From contig NZ_FXBA01000007.1 in assembly GCF_900177705.1 (NCBI RefSeq), positions 98,374 through 162,373 on the forward strand: a DNA stretch of 64,000 bases, given 5' to 3'. Within the stretch, counting starts at the first letter, position 1. The number at the start of each line of letters is the position of its first letter. This DNA is from Fibrobacter sp. UWB15. Its GTDB lineage: Bacteria; Fibrobacterota; Fibrobacteria; Fibrobacterales; Fibrobacteraceae. The notes beneath the pieces are model-generated. The model was not told where the DNA came from and did not search any database. It was given only the letters and a program-made list of their open reading frames with translations. Of this stretch, positions 26,454 through 36,140 are shown piece by piece. Position numbers and translations under genes: made by a program.

Positions 26454-27902
26454 ATGGGAAATCTGGAAACAGACAGTAAGTTCTTGAAAAAGGCGATGAT
26501 CGTAAACATTGTGGGAACAATCCTCAAGGTTTGCGGCCCGCTTCTGACGTTTGTGATGGCACGTATTTTTGGTGCCGCCGAATTTGGAATCTTTGTTTCG
26601 GCACAGACGCTTCTTTTGACCATTGCGCACTCGGCAACGCTCGGACTCGATAAGGGCCTGTACTGGTATTTGCCGCAGAACAACTTGCAAAATCGCCCCC
26701 GTTACGACGGCATTATGGAATCCTTCTGGATTTCGGCGGCCATTGCGATCCTTTGTACCGCGGTGATTTTCGTAGGGTCCTTTACGCCTTACATTTCCAA
26801 GGAACTTCCGTGGTATGCGCTGTCGCTTTTGTTCTATGTGGGCACTTACGTCTTTAGCACCGCCTCCGAAGGAAATCGCCGCCCGCAAAACGCCGTGTTC
26901 GTGAATTCGTTTTTGACGGTGACTCTAGCGCCCGCGACTTCGATAGCACTTCATTTTGTGGGAATCCCCCACGCTCTTCCGCTGGGTCTCTTGGTGGGCC
27001 AGGTGGTGGGCTTTGTCGTGCATTTTGCGCTGGTCCGCAGGCAGTTTCCCGAAATGCCATTGCGCCCCCACAAGACTGTATCTTGGGTGCTATTGCGCTA
27101 CTCGCTCCCGCTGGGGGTCGATGAATTCGTATCGTCGTTCCTGATCCGTTCGAGCCTCTGGATGGTCATGCTGTTCTTGGGACCCGAAAAGGCGGGCGCT
27201 TACGGCATCATGGTCACCATTTCCAATGCGCTCCAGACCATTCGCGTCGGGTTCACGCCGATTCTTACACCGGTGGTGGCGGGCATGAACAAGGAACGCC
27301 TCAAGACCGACCTCAAGCCGGTCTACAGCTACTGCGTTTTCATGGTCACCTTTATTCAGCTCTTGATCGGTTTCTTTATTGTGCTGTTCCCGGACTTGAT
27401 TCTGGGTATTGCGGGCAAAGACTTTATCGTGCAGCCCGAAACCTTGGGAATCCTGTTGCTGGTTCACCTGGTGGCCGGTTTTGGCGGTATGTCCCTCGTG
27501 GTGTTGAATGGCATGGGCAAGAGTCTGTATTCCTTGATTATGGATATCATTTCGCTTGGCGTGGCACTCCTGTCGGGCTATTTGCTGATTCCGACTTACG
27601 GCCTTGTGGGAGCAGCCCTTTCGATGCTCTGCTACAACTTGGTGGCGATTATTTGCAATAATGTTTATCTTTTCAAGATGGGTTTGCAACCTTATTCCTT
27701 GCGACTCTTGTCTCAGGCACTTTGGATTCTTTTCTTGGTCGGTTTCTATATCGCCATCAATACGCAGGTGATTGTCTTGTCTATGCCCCAAAAGGCGGGT
27801 GTTTACGTGTTGATTCTTTTGGCTCTTGGCGCTTATGGCCTTGTGGTCAAGAAAAAGATGGACAAGGATCGTAATGCAATTTCATCGGGAAGTTTGAAAT
27901 GA
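26454..27902 (+). CDS. Polysaccharide flippase (MATE/Wzx-like)
   Basis: 482 residues from ATG 26454 (a GTG at 26427 is in frame). It has twelve to fourteen hydrophobic helices in the pattern of the MOP exporter superfamily. The SYPLG-like loop (RYSLPLGVDEFVSSF), the amphipathic N-terminus (LKKAMIVNIVGTILKVCGPLLTFV) and the final helix match oligosaccharide translocases. It is expected to flip lipid-linked repeat units across the inner membrane. The stop overlaps the licD start (ATGA). Confidence 0.87.
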   Translation: MGNLETDSKFLKKAMIVNIVGTILKVCGPLLTFVMARIFGAAEFGIFVSAQTLLLTIAHSATLGLDKGLYWYLPQNNLQNRPRYDGIMESFWISAAIAILCTAVIFVGSFTPYISKELPWYALSLLFYVGTYVFSTASEGNRRPQNAVFVNSFLTVTLAPATSIALHFVGIPHALPLGLLVGQVVGFVVHFALVRRQFPEMPLRPHKTVSWVLLRYSLPLGVDEFVSSFLIRSSLWMVMLFLGPEKAGAYGIMVTISNALQTIRVGFTPILTPVVAGMNKERLKTDLKPVYSYCVFMVTFIQLLIGFFIVLFPDLILGIAGKDFIVQPETLGILLLVHLVAGFGGMSLVVLNGMGKSLYSLIMDIISLGVALLSGYLLIPTYGLVGAALSMLCYNLVAIICNNVYLFKMGLQPYSLRLLSQALWILFLVGFYIAINTQVIVLSMPQKAGVYVLILLALGAYGLVVKKKMDKDRNAISSGSLK

Positions 27903-28708
27903 AAAAGATTGAACAACAAGAATGTCGCGAAATCCAGATGTCTGTTTTGGACGAGATTGACCGCATTTGCAAGGAAAACAACCTGAAGTATAGCCTTGCC
28001 TATGGTACACTTCTTGGAGCTGTGCGCCATAAGGGCTATATTCCCTGGGATGACGATATCGACATTTGCATGTTGCGCGAGGATTACGAAAAACTCATCG
28101 CCATCTTGAAAGACAAGGATGCGGCGGGCCACAAGGAATGGCTTACGCTCGTGGACGATACCTGCGACGGCTACTTCTATCCGTTTGCAAAGGCCTACGA
28201 CAATCGCACTACGGTCAAGATGGAACGCCACAAGGGCGAGATGGGAATCTGGGTCGATATTTTCCCGCTCGACGGTCTTCCGAAATCACATTTCTGGGAA
28301 AAGGCGTTCGTGCTGTATTGCAGCTTTTTGCGCGTGATTACGCTTGCCATTACAACGGATTTTAAGTCGAAGGGTTACGACGCCTGGACGCTTTTGTACA
28401 AGCGTTTCTTCTATGCGGTTGCCTGCATTGTGGGCAAAAAGCGCTTCTGTCGCTATGTGGAGCGCGTGATTCGCCGTTATCCGACAAACCATTCGGGCCA
28501 TGTGGCAACGCTTTTCTTCGACACTAAAACCGACCGCATTCTAGATATGGAAAAGATTGCGGAAACGGTTGACTATCCGTTCGAAACCCGCAAATTTAGC
28601 GGCTACAAGAATTACGATTACTACCTGTCGCTCTTCTACCGCGACTACATGCAGCTTCCGCCCGAAGAAAAGCGCTATAATCATGGCCTTGATGTGTGGT
28701 GGAAATAA
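27899..28708 (+). CDS. LicD-family phosphotransferase
   Basis: 269 residues. The LicD signature is clear: SLAYGTLLGAVRHKGYIPWDDDIDI, with the acidic cluster near residues 50-55, and VKMERHKGEMGIWVDIFPLD. LicD proteins transfer phosphocholine or related phospho-amino-alcohols from CDP-donors to cell-surface glycans. The start overlaps the flippase stop. A CTP-using enzyme three genes later makes a CDP-linked donor plausible. Confidence 0.92.
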   Translation: MKKIEQQECREIQMSVLDEIDRICKENNLKYSLAYGTLLGAVRHKGYIPWDDDIDICMLREDYEKLIAILKDKDAAGHKEWLTLVDDTCDGYFYPFAKAYDNRTTVKMERHKGEMGIWVDIFPLDGLPKSHFWEKAFVLYCSFLRVITLAITTDFKSKGYDAWTLLYKRFFYAVACIVGKKRFCRYVERVIRRYPTNHSGHVATLFFDTKTDRILDMEKIAETVDYPFETRKFSGYKNYDYYLSLFYRDYMQLPPEEKRYNHGLDVWWK

Positions 28709-28717
28709 GGAAAAACG

Positions 28718-28756
28718 TATATTTAAAAAGAATTTTGAAATCGGGGCGCAACCCCG
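28718..28756 (+). promoter_or_regulatory. Leader hairpin and -10-like box before the aminotransferase
   Basis: TATATT at 28718-28723, then a CGGGG/CCCCG hairpin (28742-28756), AAAAGG and ATG. It may be an internal promoter with a structured leader; no good -35 was found. Confidence 0.35.
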
Positions 28757-28770
28757 TTAAAAGGTAAATT

Positions 28771-29805
28771 ATGAACTACTTGGACAGAAATGAATTCAAC
28801 TTCAAGCCTTCGCAGAAGGTGCTTGATGCCGTCAAGAACTTTGACCCTGAACTGCTCTGCTTCTACACCCGCATCTATGACGAGGGCAAAAAGAGTATCT
28901 TCTCGGTAAAGCTCAGCGAAATCTACAATGTTCCCGAAGAACAGGTGCTGCTGGGTTACGGTGGCGAAGACATTTTGAAGAACGCTGTCCATTACTACCT
29001 CATGAAGGGCGACAACAAGACCATCATGATTCCGGAATTTTCTTGGTGGTATTACAACCGCATTGCCGGCGAATGTGGCGGTTCCTTCGAGATGTACCCG
29101 CTGCACGAAAAGGAAGATACCTTCGCTTACGACGTGGACGAGGTCATTGCGCTCACCAACAAGATTCACCCGCGCATGCTCTTGCTCGCCTCGCCGAACA
29201 ACCCGACAGGCAACTGCCTTACGCCCGAAGAAATCGGCCGCATCATGGAAAATATCCCGAACGATACGATGGTGCTGATTGACGAGGCTTACGCTTCCTT
29301 TATCACGACCGATACGGCCTACATCGCTCCGCTCGTGAACAAGTATTCGAACCTGATTATTTCCCGCACGCTTTCCAAGTTCTTCGGGCTTCCGGGACTG
29401 CGCATGGGCTTTGGCTTCATGGGCAAGGGGCACGAATCGTTCCTGAGCTACGCCAACAAGTACCTGGGCTACAACCGCTTTAGCGAAGCGGTAGCCATGG
29501 CCGCCATCGAAAGCGAAGATCACTACCGCAAGGTCGCCGACGAAATGGAATGGGACCGCCAGCTGTTCAAGAAGGAACTTGGCAACCTGCCGGGATTCAA
29601 GGTTTACAAGAGTGTGGCCAACTTCATCTTGATCAAGTACCCGACCCGCATCAAGGAAGCCTTGCAGAAGGCGATGGCTGAGCAGGATTACAAGATCAAG
29701 TTCATGAGCGACAAGGGCCTGGAAGACTGCCTGCGCATTACGCTTGGCCGTAAGGAACAGATTCAGGTTGTGGTTGACACCATCAAGCGTTGTGCTGCCG
29801 TATGA
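28771..29805 (+). CDS. HisC/CobD-like PLP-dependent aminotransferase or decarboxylase
   Basis: 344 residues of fold-type I PLP enzyme. Key motifs are LLASPNNPTGN, VLIDEAYASF (Asp for the pyridine nitrogen) and SRTLSKFFGLPGLRMGF with the PLP Lys near 205. It resembles histidinol-phosphate aminotransferase and CobD. It is not with other his genes; it lies between licD and a LicC-like gene and overlaps the latter (ATGA). It may act on phosphoserine or dihydroxyacetone phosphate to make an amino-alcohol phosphate. A direct histidine role cannot be excluded. Confidence 0.82.
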   Translation: MNYLDRNEFNFKPSQKVLDAVKNFDPELLCFYTRIYDEGKKSIFSVKLSEIYNVPEEQVLLGYGGEDILKNAVHYYLMKGDNKTIMIPEFSWWYYNRIAGECGGSFEMYPLHEKEDTFAYDVDEVIALTNKIHPRMLLLASPNNPTGNCLTPEEIGRIMENIPNDTMVLIDEAYASFITTDTAYIAPLVNKYSNLIISRTLSKFFGLPGLRMGFGFMGKGHESFLSYANKYLGYNRFSEAVAMAAIESEDHYRKVADEMEWDRQLFKKELGNLPGFKVYKSVANFILIKYPTRIKEALQKAMAEQDYKIKFMSDKGLEDCLRITLGRKEQIQVVVDTIKRCAAV

Positions 29806-30530
29806 TTGCCGTAATTCTTGCTGCAGGAATGGCGAAGCGTTTGCGCCCGCTCACCGATAACACGCCCAAGTGCCTTTTGGACGTGAAGGGCCGTTCCCTC
29901 TTGGAACGCTCCATGGATGCAATCGTGGCGTCTGGCGTTCGCAATTTCGTGATTGTGACGGGTTATCTGAACCACATGATTGAAGATTTCGTGAAAAGCC
30001 ATTACGGCGATTCCATTCGCGTGACCTTCATTCACAATGCACTTTACGATTCCACGAACAACATCTATTCGCTGTGGCTTGCAGGCCAGGCGGTTGCCGG
30101 TAAGGAATTCCTGCTGCTCGATAGCGACCTGCTTTACGACCCGCAGATTGTAAAGAACGTGCTCGCGTCCAAGGCGGCGAACGTGCTTACGCTCATCCGC
30201 CACGAACTCGGCGAAGAAGAGATGAAGGTGGTGCTCGGTGCCGACGGAAACATTTCTGAAATCAGCAAGACGTGTTCCCCGAAGGCTGCCGCAGGCGAAA
30301 GCCTCGGTATCGAGAAGATCGGTGCGGCCTATTCTACCGCCCTCTATGCCGAACTCGAAAAGATGATGAATGTGGAACACCTGGAAAATACGTTCTACGA
30401 ACTCGCCTTTGAACGCCTGATTCCGCAGGGCCACACTTACACCGTGTGGGATGCTTCGGACTATTTCTCCTGCGAACTCGATACGGTAGAAGATTTTGAA
30501 AACGCAAAGTCCACGATTCCGCTGGACTAG
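29802..30530 (+). CDS. LicC-like phosphocholine-type cytidylyltransferase
   Basis: 242 residues from ATG 29802. The nucleotidyltransferase signature AVILAAGMAKRLRPLTDNTPKCLL is at the N-terminus, with LLLDSDLLYDP as the metal site and a C-terminal DTVEDFENA segment. It matches LicC-type CTP:phosphocholine cytidylyltransferases better than hexose-1-phosphate enzymes (short, without the N-acyltransferase tail). It is expected to make a CDP-linked donor for LicD. It ends six bases before the exporter gene. Confidence 0.85.
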   Translation: MIAVILAAGMAKRLRPLTDNTPKCLLDVKGRSLLERSMDAIVASGVRNFVIVTGYLNHMIEDFVKSHYGDSIRVTFIHNALYDSTNNIYSLWLAGQAVAGKEFLLLDSDLLYDPQIVKNVLASKAANVLTLIRHELGEEEMKVVLGADGNISEISKTCSPKAAAGESLGIEKIGAAYSTALYAELEKMMNVEHLENTFYELAFERLIPQGHTYTVWDASDYFSCELDTVEDFENAKSTIPLD

Positions 30531-30536
30531 CAAGGT

Positions 30537-33194
30537 ATGGCAATAAGTATTATGGCAACAAAGAAGTCGTTACCTGAAAGATTCTCGAATTGGTATATCC
30601 CTTTAATTTGCAGGCACCAGTACAAGGCTCTTGCCTTTTACCTGATTCTTGCGGTGCTTTTTGCCATTCCCATCTTGTTTAAGCCGGGCCTTAAGCTAGA
30701 TGCTGACCTTTCGCACTTGCTGCCCGAGGGCACCCCGAGCGTGAAGGCCCTCGAGGAATCGTACCAGCGTTTCGGTTCCACCGACAAGTTCATGATTGCC
30801 ATCCAGAGCGAGGACGTGAACCTGGTAGTGGCCCTGCAGGATTCCATTGCCGATTACATCCACAAGAACTGGCAGGGAGATTTCGTTTCTACACAGGTCG
30901 ATAACGACAACCAGTTCTTCAAGGACAATGCGCTGCTTTACCTGCCGGTGAAGCACCTGGAAAACATTCGCGACAACCTTGAGGATTTGCAGCTTGAAAT
31001 TGGCCGCAAGAACGGCCCGCTCGTTGTCGACTTGCTGGGCGACGCCTCGACTGATTCGACAAGCGCAGGGGTTGACAGCGCCGCGCCTGCAGAAAATGCT
31101 CCCGCGAAAAAGAAACGCGTGTGGTTTGACGAGAACCTGCCGCAGGAATTGGGTCTCCCTGACGAAGCGGTGAGTGCCTTTGACGCATTCTTCAAGAAAT
31201 CCAAGGGCGATACAATCGATGCGAAGGCCGCCTCAAATGAAGAAGTGGAATGGGATTCCAAGTCGACGATTCCTTCTGAACTCAAGAACCGCCTGATCGG
31301 TTCTCCGCGCCCGGATAGCACCGGAAAGATACTCTACAATGGCGTGGTGAACGCGAAGCTCATCAAGCCCTCTACCGACTACGAATTCGTGACGCATATT
31401 TTGGCCCGCACCGATTCCTTGCTTGCCTATTTCAGCAGCAAGACGTACCCGGTGCCCACCCGCTTTACGGTGGAAGGCACCTACGAGGGCCTCAAGGAAG
31501 TGGACGAAGTGGCCAACGATTCTGTCTTCTCCTTCGGCATCAGCCTCGTGCTCATCATCTTCCTCACGATTTTCTTCTTCAGGAGCGTAAAGGGCCCGAT
31601 TCTGGTGACAGCTTCGGTGCTGTACGCCTGCCTCCCGACGCTTGCGTTTACGGCCCTGTTCTACGGAAAGCTGAACCCGTTCACGGTGTTTGTCGCTTCC
31701 ATCATTCTGGGCATCGGTATCGACTACTCGATTCACATCTTGGGAACATCGCAGAAACTTTTGCACAAATACGCCACCCTTGAAGAAGTGCTGGAACACG
31801 CCCAGAGGAAGATGCTCAAGCCCTTCTTGCTCGCAAGCTTCACGACGATTGCTGCTTTCTTGACTCTTCTCGCAGCGCACTTCCGTGGGTTCTATGAGTT
31901 CGGCGTGGTGGCCTCCGTAGGCGTATTCTTCAGCATGCTTACCTCTGTGCTTGTGCTCCCCGTCTTTATCAAGTGCATGGGTGGTATCCCGAAGGCTCCG
32001 GAAAATTCCCTGTTGCCCAAGTCCTGGGACGAGGCGAAAATCCTCAAGTTCTTCAAGTATGTAGCCTTTGCGAGCTTTGCGCTTGGTGCAGTTTCCATTT
32101 GGTTTGCACAAGATGTGGACTTCGAACACAACCTCCGTAACCTGCGTCGCGTCTCGACGAACGTATCGGCCTCGAAGAACAAGATTTCTACGAAGGTGAC
32201 GCGTGCTACAGGTAAGGCGGTAACGTCGACACCGGCAGCCGTGATGGGTTCTAAGCCCGAACAGCTCGACAAACTCTACGATACATTGATGGTGCGCCTG
32301 CACGTGGAACACGATTCAACCCTCGGAAGTTTCCTCACCCTCAAGAGTTTCGTTCCGCCAAAAGATTCCCAGGAAGCCCGCCTCGAAATCATCGAAGAAA
32401 TCCGCGACCTTGTAGAGGCCCGCGTGTTTGATCGTGCCGAGGGCGAAGATTCCGTGAATATTGCGAACCTGCGCAAGCTATCCTCTGTAGAGAAAACCTT
32501 TACCGCCGAAGATGTCCCGAGCTGGACTTTGGACTTGCTACGCGAAAAAGACGGAAGCTACGGTAAGATTGGCTTTATCTACGGTGACTTCCCGAGCTGG
32601 GATGCCCACGCGTTGCACCGATTCCAGGAACGCTACGGCCATTGGAACTTTGACGGCGAAGACCTGCGCACGTTCTCCTCGCAGTTCATTCTTTCCGACG
32701 TGATCGACTCCGTGAAGAAGGATAGCTTCAGGCTTGCGCTGGTGATTATTCTCGTGATTTTCGGTACGCTCGTGATTTCGTTCCGCAAGCCGAAACTCTT
32801 CTTGGCAGGCTGCATTTCCTTTGGCATGGGAACACTCCTCACCCTCGGACTTCTCGGGTTCCTCACCGACATGTTTGAATTCGGCAAGATCAGCATCTAC
32901 AACGTGATTGTAATCCCGATGGCACTCGGTATCGGAATCGACTCCACGATTCACATGATTACCTCGTGGATGAGTGACAAGAACCTGACGCTCCGTCAGC
33001 TGATGGATACTACCGGCCGTAACGTGATGGCAAGTTCCACCACGACCATCGCGGGCTTTGTCGGGTTCCTGTTCACCACTCACCGCGGCCTGAAGGGCAT
33101 CGGCGACCTCGCATGCATCAGCATCGCAATGTTCCTCATTACGAGCTTGATATTTACGATGTATCTGTGCGGCACCTGGCTCAAGAAGAAATAA
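30537..33194 (+). CDS. MMPL/RND-superfamily membrane exporter
   Basis: 885 residues with two membrane bundles (about residues 330-480 and 745-880), each with an SSD-like pattern. The repeated GIGIDYSIHILGTSQ and GIGIDSTIHMITSW segments are characteristic. Large periplasmic loops follow helix 1 and separate the bundles. The family moves lipids or lipid-linked molecules out of the inner membrane. The start could also be ATG 30552. It abuts the convergent next gene with no base between the two stop codons. Its position suggests export of a lipid made by the upstream genes, which is inference. Confidence 0.85.
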   Translation: MAISIMATKKSLPERFSNWYIPLICRHQYKALAFYLILAVLFAIPILFKPGLKLDADLSHLLPEGTPSVKALEESYQRFGSTDKFMIAIQSEDVNLVVALQDSIADYIHKNWQGDFVSTQVDNDNQFFKDNALLYLPVKHLENIRDNLEDLQLEIGRKNGPLVVDLLGDASTDSTSAGVDSAAPAENAPAKKKRVWFDENLPQELGLPDEAVSAFDAFFKKSKGDTIDAKAASNEEVEWDSKSTIPSELKNRLIGSPRPDSTGKILYNGVVNAKLIKPSTDYEFVTHILARTDSLLAYFSSKTYPVPTRFTVEGTYEGLKEVDEVANDSVFSFGISLVLIIFLTIFFFRSVKGPILVTASVLYACLPTLAFTALFYGKLNPFTVFVASIILGIGIDYSIHILGTSQKLLHKYATLEEVLEHAQRKMLKPFLLASFTTIAAFLTLLAAHFRGFYEFGVVASVGVFFSMLTSVLVLPVFIKCMGGIPKAPENSLLPKSWDEAKILKFFKYVAFASFALGAVSIWFAQDVDFEHNLRNLRRVSTNVSASKNKISTKVTRATGKAVTSTPAAVMGSKPEQLDKLYDTLMVRLHVEHDSTLGSFLTLKSFVPPKDSQEARLEIIEEIRDLVEARVFDRAEGEDSVNIANLRKLSSVEKTFTAEDVPSWTLDLLREKDGSYGKIGFIYGDFPSWDAHALHRFQERYGHWNFDGEDLRTFSSQFILSDVIDSVKKDSFRLALVIILVIFGTLVISFRKPKLFLAGCISFGMGTLLTLGLLGFLTDMFEFGKISIYNVIVIPMALGIGIDSTIHMITSWMSDKNLTLRQLMDTTGRNVMASSTTTIAGFVGFLFTTHRGLKGIGDLACISIAMFLITSLIFTMYLCGTWLKKK

Positions 33195-35240
33195 CTACAG
33201 CCCGCGTTCGAGCGAGTAATCCGAAATTTTGAGCAATGTATCGAGGGTCGCTGACAAGCGGCCTTCTTCATTTTGCAGTTTGCCGGTGAGTTCGTTTTCC
33301 TGGCGGGTGTCGCTGTCGGCAAAGAGGTGCGTCTCGTCCTGGGCGGGGTACTTCGCGATAAATCGGTAACCGTCGAGCCCGATGGCGGCATAACCCGAGT
33401 ATGCGCCGAGGGAAAGGCCTGCGAGCGGTTCCGGCACGGAATCGGCCATATGTTCGCGCAGCAAGTTATGCCCCATAAAGATATTCGGTACGGCAAATCC
33501 CGCAAGTTCAAGCACCGTGGGCGCGATGTCAATCTGAGCGGCAGGAGTCGTGTCACGAACGGCATCGAGCCCCTTCCCGTGAATAAAGAACGGAATCCAG
33601 CTCACGTTCGAGAAACCGCCACCGTTCATGGTAGAAACACCGTTTTCACCCAGGGGGAATCCGTGGTCCGCCATGATAATCACGTAGGTGTTCTTGTACC
33701 ATTCCTCGTTTTCGACAGCGCGAATAAAGCGGGCGATTTGTCTGTCGGCATAGCCCATGGTCACGTTGATGCGCTCCTGCAGCGGGCGGCTCTTTTCTTC
33801 GTCGGTCATGCCCGCGGCAAAGTTGAACGGGTAGTGGTTCGAGCGCGTCATGAGCGTAGCGAGGAAGGGCTTGCCTTCCTTGGAGAGCGTATCGCGCACG
33901 TATTCAATCGCATTGTCGATGAAGGTGGAATCGTCTTCGCGTTCGCGGTTGTAATGCTGCTGCGTGTACCACTTGGACATCCAAACGCCCAGGTTGTCCC
34001 AGGCGGGGTCGGCGGCGGACAAGTAATGCGTGCTGTAGCCGTTTTCGGTCAGTACCTGCACAAAGCTTGGGAGCGTTACGTGGGCAAGGTCGGTCGCCTG
34101 CGCGAGCCTGGAATGGTGCGGAATGCCGATGTGGGTCGAAAGTACGCCGCCGGTAGTGGGCACGCCGCTCGTATGCATGCGCATCCACACGTGGGAATGT
34201 GCCGCGAGCGAATCCATGAACGGCGTGGGCGAGGGCTGGATTTGCGGGTTCATGTAGCCCGTGTTGCGGCCACGCTGCGATTCCATGAGCACCAATATAA
34301 AATTCGGCTGCATTTCGCGCTGGGCCTTGAGTTTTTCGCTTTGGAGTAGGGCCTGCGTCGGTTCGCGATAGAGCGGCAGGTGGTTGCCCGCGTCGCTGTC
34401 CGTAAAGGTCCAGTCGGAATCGCCCTCGATTTTCTGCCACAGGTTCTGGTATGCAGTGCGGTACGTGCCCAGGTCGGCTTCCGTAAGGCCACTTGCCTTC
34501 TTTGCCACGAACAGGTCGTTGTAAATCAGGGATACGACCGGACGGAGCTTTGTCATGCGGGCGTTGCCGGTCCAGATAAAGTAAACGAACGAGTACGATG
34601 CGATGTAGAAGATGATCATCGCGATGACGGATTTCTTGACGTAGAATCTGTCGCTGGGACGGTACCACTTGCAAAGCAATTTGTAAACGCTGTAAGTCAG
34701 CGGGAGCATGAGCGCAAGAACGACGAACTGCAAGTACGGTACAGAAAGATCGTTTGCCACGTAGTCGTAGAACACGATGATAGAGGACGTGTCCTTGTAG
34801 GTGTCGACAAGCCCGAAGGTCAGGTGACCGCCCAGGAATCGCTGCGTCTCGTTGTCCAGAAGCGTCAATAGCAATATTGCGGTATGGAAGACGGCGTAGA
34901 GAATGGTCGTGACTTTTGTGACTACTGCGACCCTGCGGGCGGCGGCGTTCCCTGTCCCGATTGCATTAGAGCCGCTAGCGATGCGGATGGCGATTCCGCC
35001 CAGAATCAGGAACACCACGAGGGCGTTCACAATCCACATGAAATCGATGCACACGGCGTGGAAAATGAACCAGTCCGGCTTAGAGACAAACGGGAATCCG
35101 TAGGGGTTGCTGCGGAATAAAAGCAGCACGCGCAAGATAATATGAGTGACCCACGCCGCAAGTGAAATCAGCACCAGTTTCTGGAAGGGGGCAACGCTTG
35201 CCGCCACTTTCTTCAAAAAGCCGAGAATAGTAAGTTTCAT
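33195..35240 (-). CDS. LTA-synthase-like sulfatase-fold membrane protein
   Basis: 681 residues from ATG 35240; 17 extra codons upstream are open but unlikely. Five membrane helices (about 1-230) are followed by a periplasmic domain. Its motifs are NFILVLMESQRG near 330, SGVPTTGGVLSTHIGIP with the Thr nucleophile, and IIMADHGFPLGENG near 540. It is distinct in sequence from the homologue at 24353, so the locus has two such transferases. It ends exactly where the MMPL gene ends and starts divergently from lptC, 40 bases away. Confidence 0.85.
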   Translation of the reverse strand: MKLTILGFLKKVAASVAPFQKLVLISLAAWVTHIILRVLLLFRSNPYGFPFVSKPDWFIFHAVCIDFMWIVNALVVFLILGGIAIRIASGSNAIGTGNAAARRVAVVTKVTTILYAVFHTAILLLTLLDNETQRFLGGHLTFGLVDTYKDTSSIIVFYDYVANDLSVPYLQFVVLALMLPLTYSVYKLLCKWYRPSDRFYVKKSVIAMIIFYIASYSFVYFIWTGNARMTKLRPVVSLIYNDLFVAKKASGLTEADLGTYRTAYQNLWQKIEGDSDWTFTDSDAGNHLPLYREPTQALLQSEKLKAQREMQPNFILVLMESQRGRNTGYMNPQIQPSPTPFMDSLAAHSHVWMRMHTSGVPTTGGVLSTHIGIPHHSRLAQATDLAHVTLPSFVQVLTENGYSTHYLSAADPAWDNLGVWMSKWYTQQHYNREREDDSTFIDNAIEYVRDTLSKEGKPFLATLMTRSNHYPFNFAAGMTDEEKSRPLQERINVTMGYADRQIARFIRAVENEEWYKNTYVIIMADHGFPLGENGVSTMNGGGFSNVSWIPFFIHGKGLDAVRDTTPAAQIDIAPTVLELAGFAVPNIFMGHNLLREHMADSVPEPLAGLSLGAYSGYAAIGLDGYRFIAKYPAQDETHLFADSDTRQENELTGKLQNEEGRLSATLDTLLKISDYSLERGL

Positions 35241-35243
35241 GTG

Positions 35244-35273
35244 TTTAAAATAGAAAATCAAATTATGTATATT
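35244..35273 (+). promoter_or_regulatory. Candidate promoter of the lptC operon
   Basis: TTTAAA (35244-35249), an 18-base spacer and TATATT (35268-35273). The likely ATG is six bases after the -10 and has no Shine-Dalgarno, so the message may be leaderless. Confidence 0.45.
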
Positions 35274-35279
35274 TGGCCT

Positions 35280-36140
35280 ATGATTCTTCAAAAGTGGGCG
35301 TTGATACCTTTATTGCTGACCGGTCTCATTGTGACCGCTTGCGAAGAAATTGAAGAAGAAAAGCCCTGGCTGCAGGTAGAGCGCCCCGAAATGCTTTTTA
35401 CTGACACCACCCTCATGGATAGTTACGACAAGGGTGTGCTGGCCTGGAAACTCAAGACGGCCTATTTGGAACGCTGGAGCGACAAGGAAGTCGTATTTGT
35501 GCGCCCGGTGCTGGTTGATATTTATGATTCCCTTGGAGAACGCACTGCCTTCTTGCGCGCCGATTCCGGCCGCATGGATTTGAAGTTCACCTACGTGTAT
35601 GCCTATGGCCATGTTTACGCCCTTACGCCCAAGGGCGCGTCGGTGCGTTCGGACTCCTTGATTTGGAACAAGAAGGATAACCTAGTCAAAACGGAAAGCT
35701 ATGTACGCGTGGTGAGCGAAGAAGGCGACGTATTGCAAGGCCGTGGCTTCGAAAGCGACGCCCATATGGACAACTGGCGAATTCTTTCTAGCGTTACAGG
35801 AATTTTCCAGGATGCCGCCCGCCGCCTTAAAGAAGAAGACAAGTCCCAGGCGAAAGAAATTGAATCTCGCGATAGCGCCCAGGCTGCAGCGACTCCGACG
35901 TCTTCGGTAGCGGGGGTGCAACCCAGTTCGTCTTCGGTTGCTGTAAGTACGCAGAAGGGCGCGAATACTGCAGTTTCCGCTGCAACAACAGCCGCAACGA
36001 CGGTCGCAACGCCTGCTGCAAAATCAACGAACGATTCCGCTGCGGCAGAAAGCCACTCTCCATCTAAAGTAGAAAGAGGATTCCTGTCGAGAATCAAAAA
36101 CAAGGGAAATCGCGCTAAAGCAAGGCAGAGGGACGAATAA
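35280..36140 (+). CDS. lptC: LPS export protein LptC-like lipoprotein
   Basis: 286 residues from ATG 35280 (35265 also in frame). A signal sequence leads to LIVTAC, a probable lipobox. The following 160 residues contain the LptC/OstA beta-jellyroll pattern (LYERW..KEVVFVRPVLVDIYDS..RTAFLRADSG and VRSDSLIWN..DNLVKTE). The C-terminal third is a low-complexity Ala/Ser/Thr tail with a basic end. It would link LptB2FG to LptA. Position before lptA and lptB and the fold support the call; the long tail is unusual. Confidence 0.8.
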   Translation: MILQKWALIPLLLTGLIVTACEEIEEEKPWLQVERPEMLFTDTTLMDSYDKGVLAWKLKTAYLERWSDKEVVFVRPVLVDIYDSLGERTAFLRADSGRMDLKFTYVYAYGHVYALTPKGASVRSDSLIWNKKDNLVKTESYVRVVSEEGDVLQGRGFESDAHMDNWRILSSVTGIFQDAARRLKEEDKSQAKEIESRDSAQAAATPTSSVAGVQPSSSSVAVSTQKGANTAVSAATTAATTVATPAAKSTNDSAAAESHSPSKVERGFLSRIKNKGNRAKARQRDE

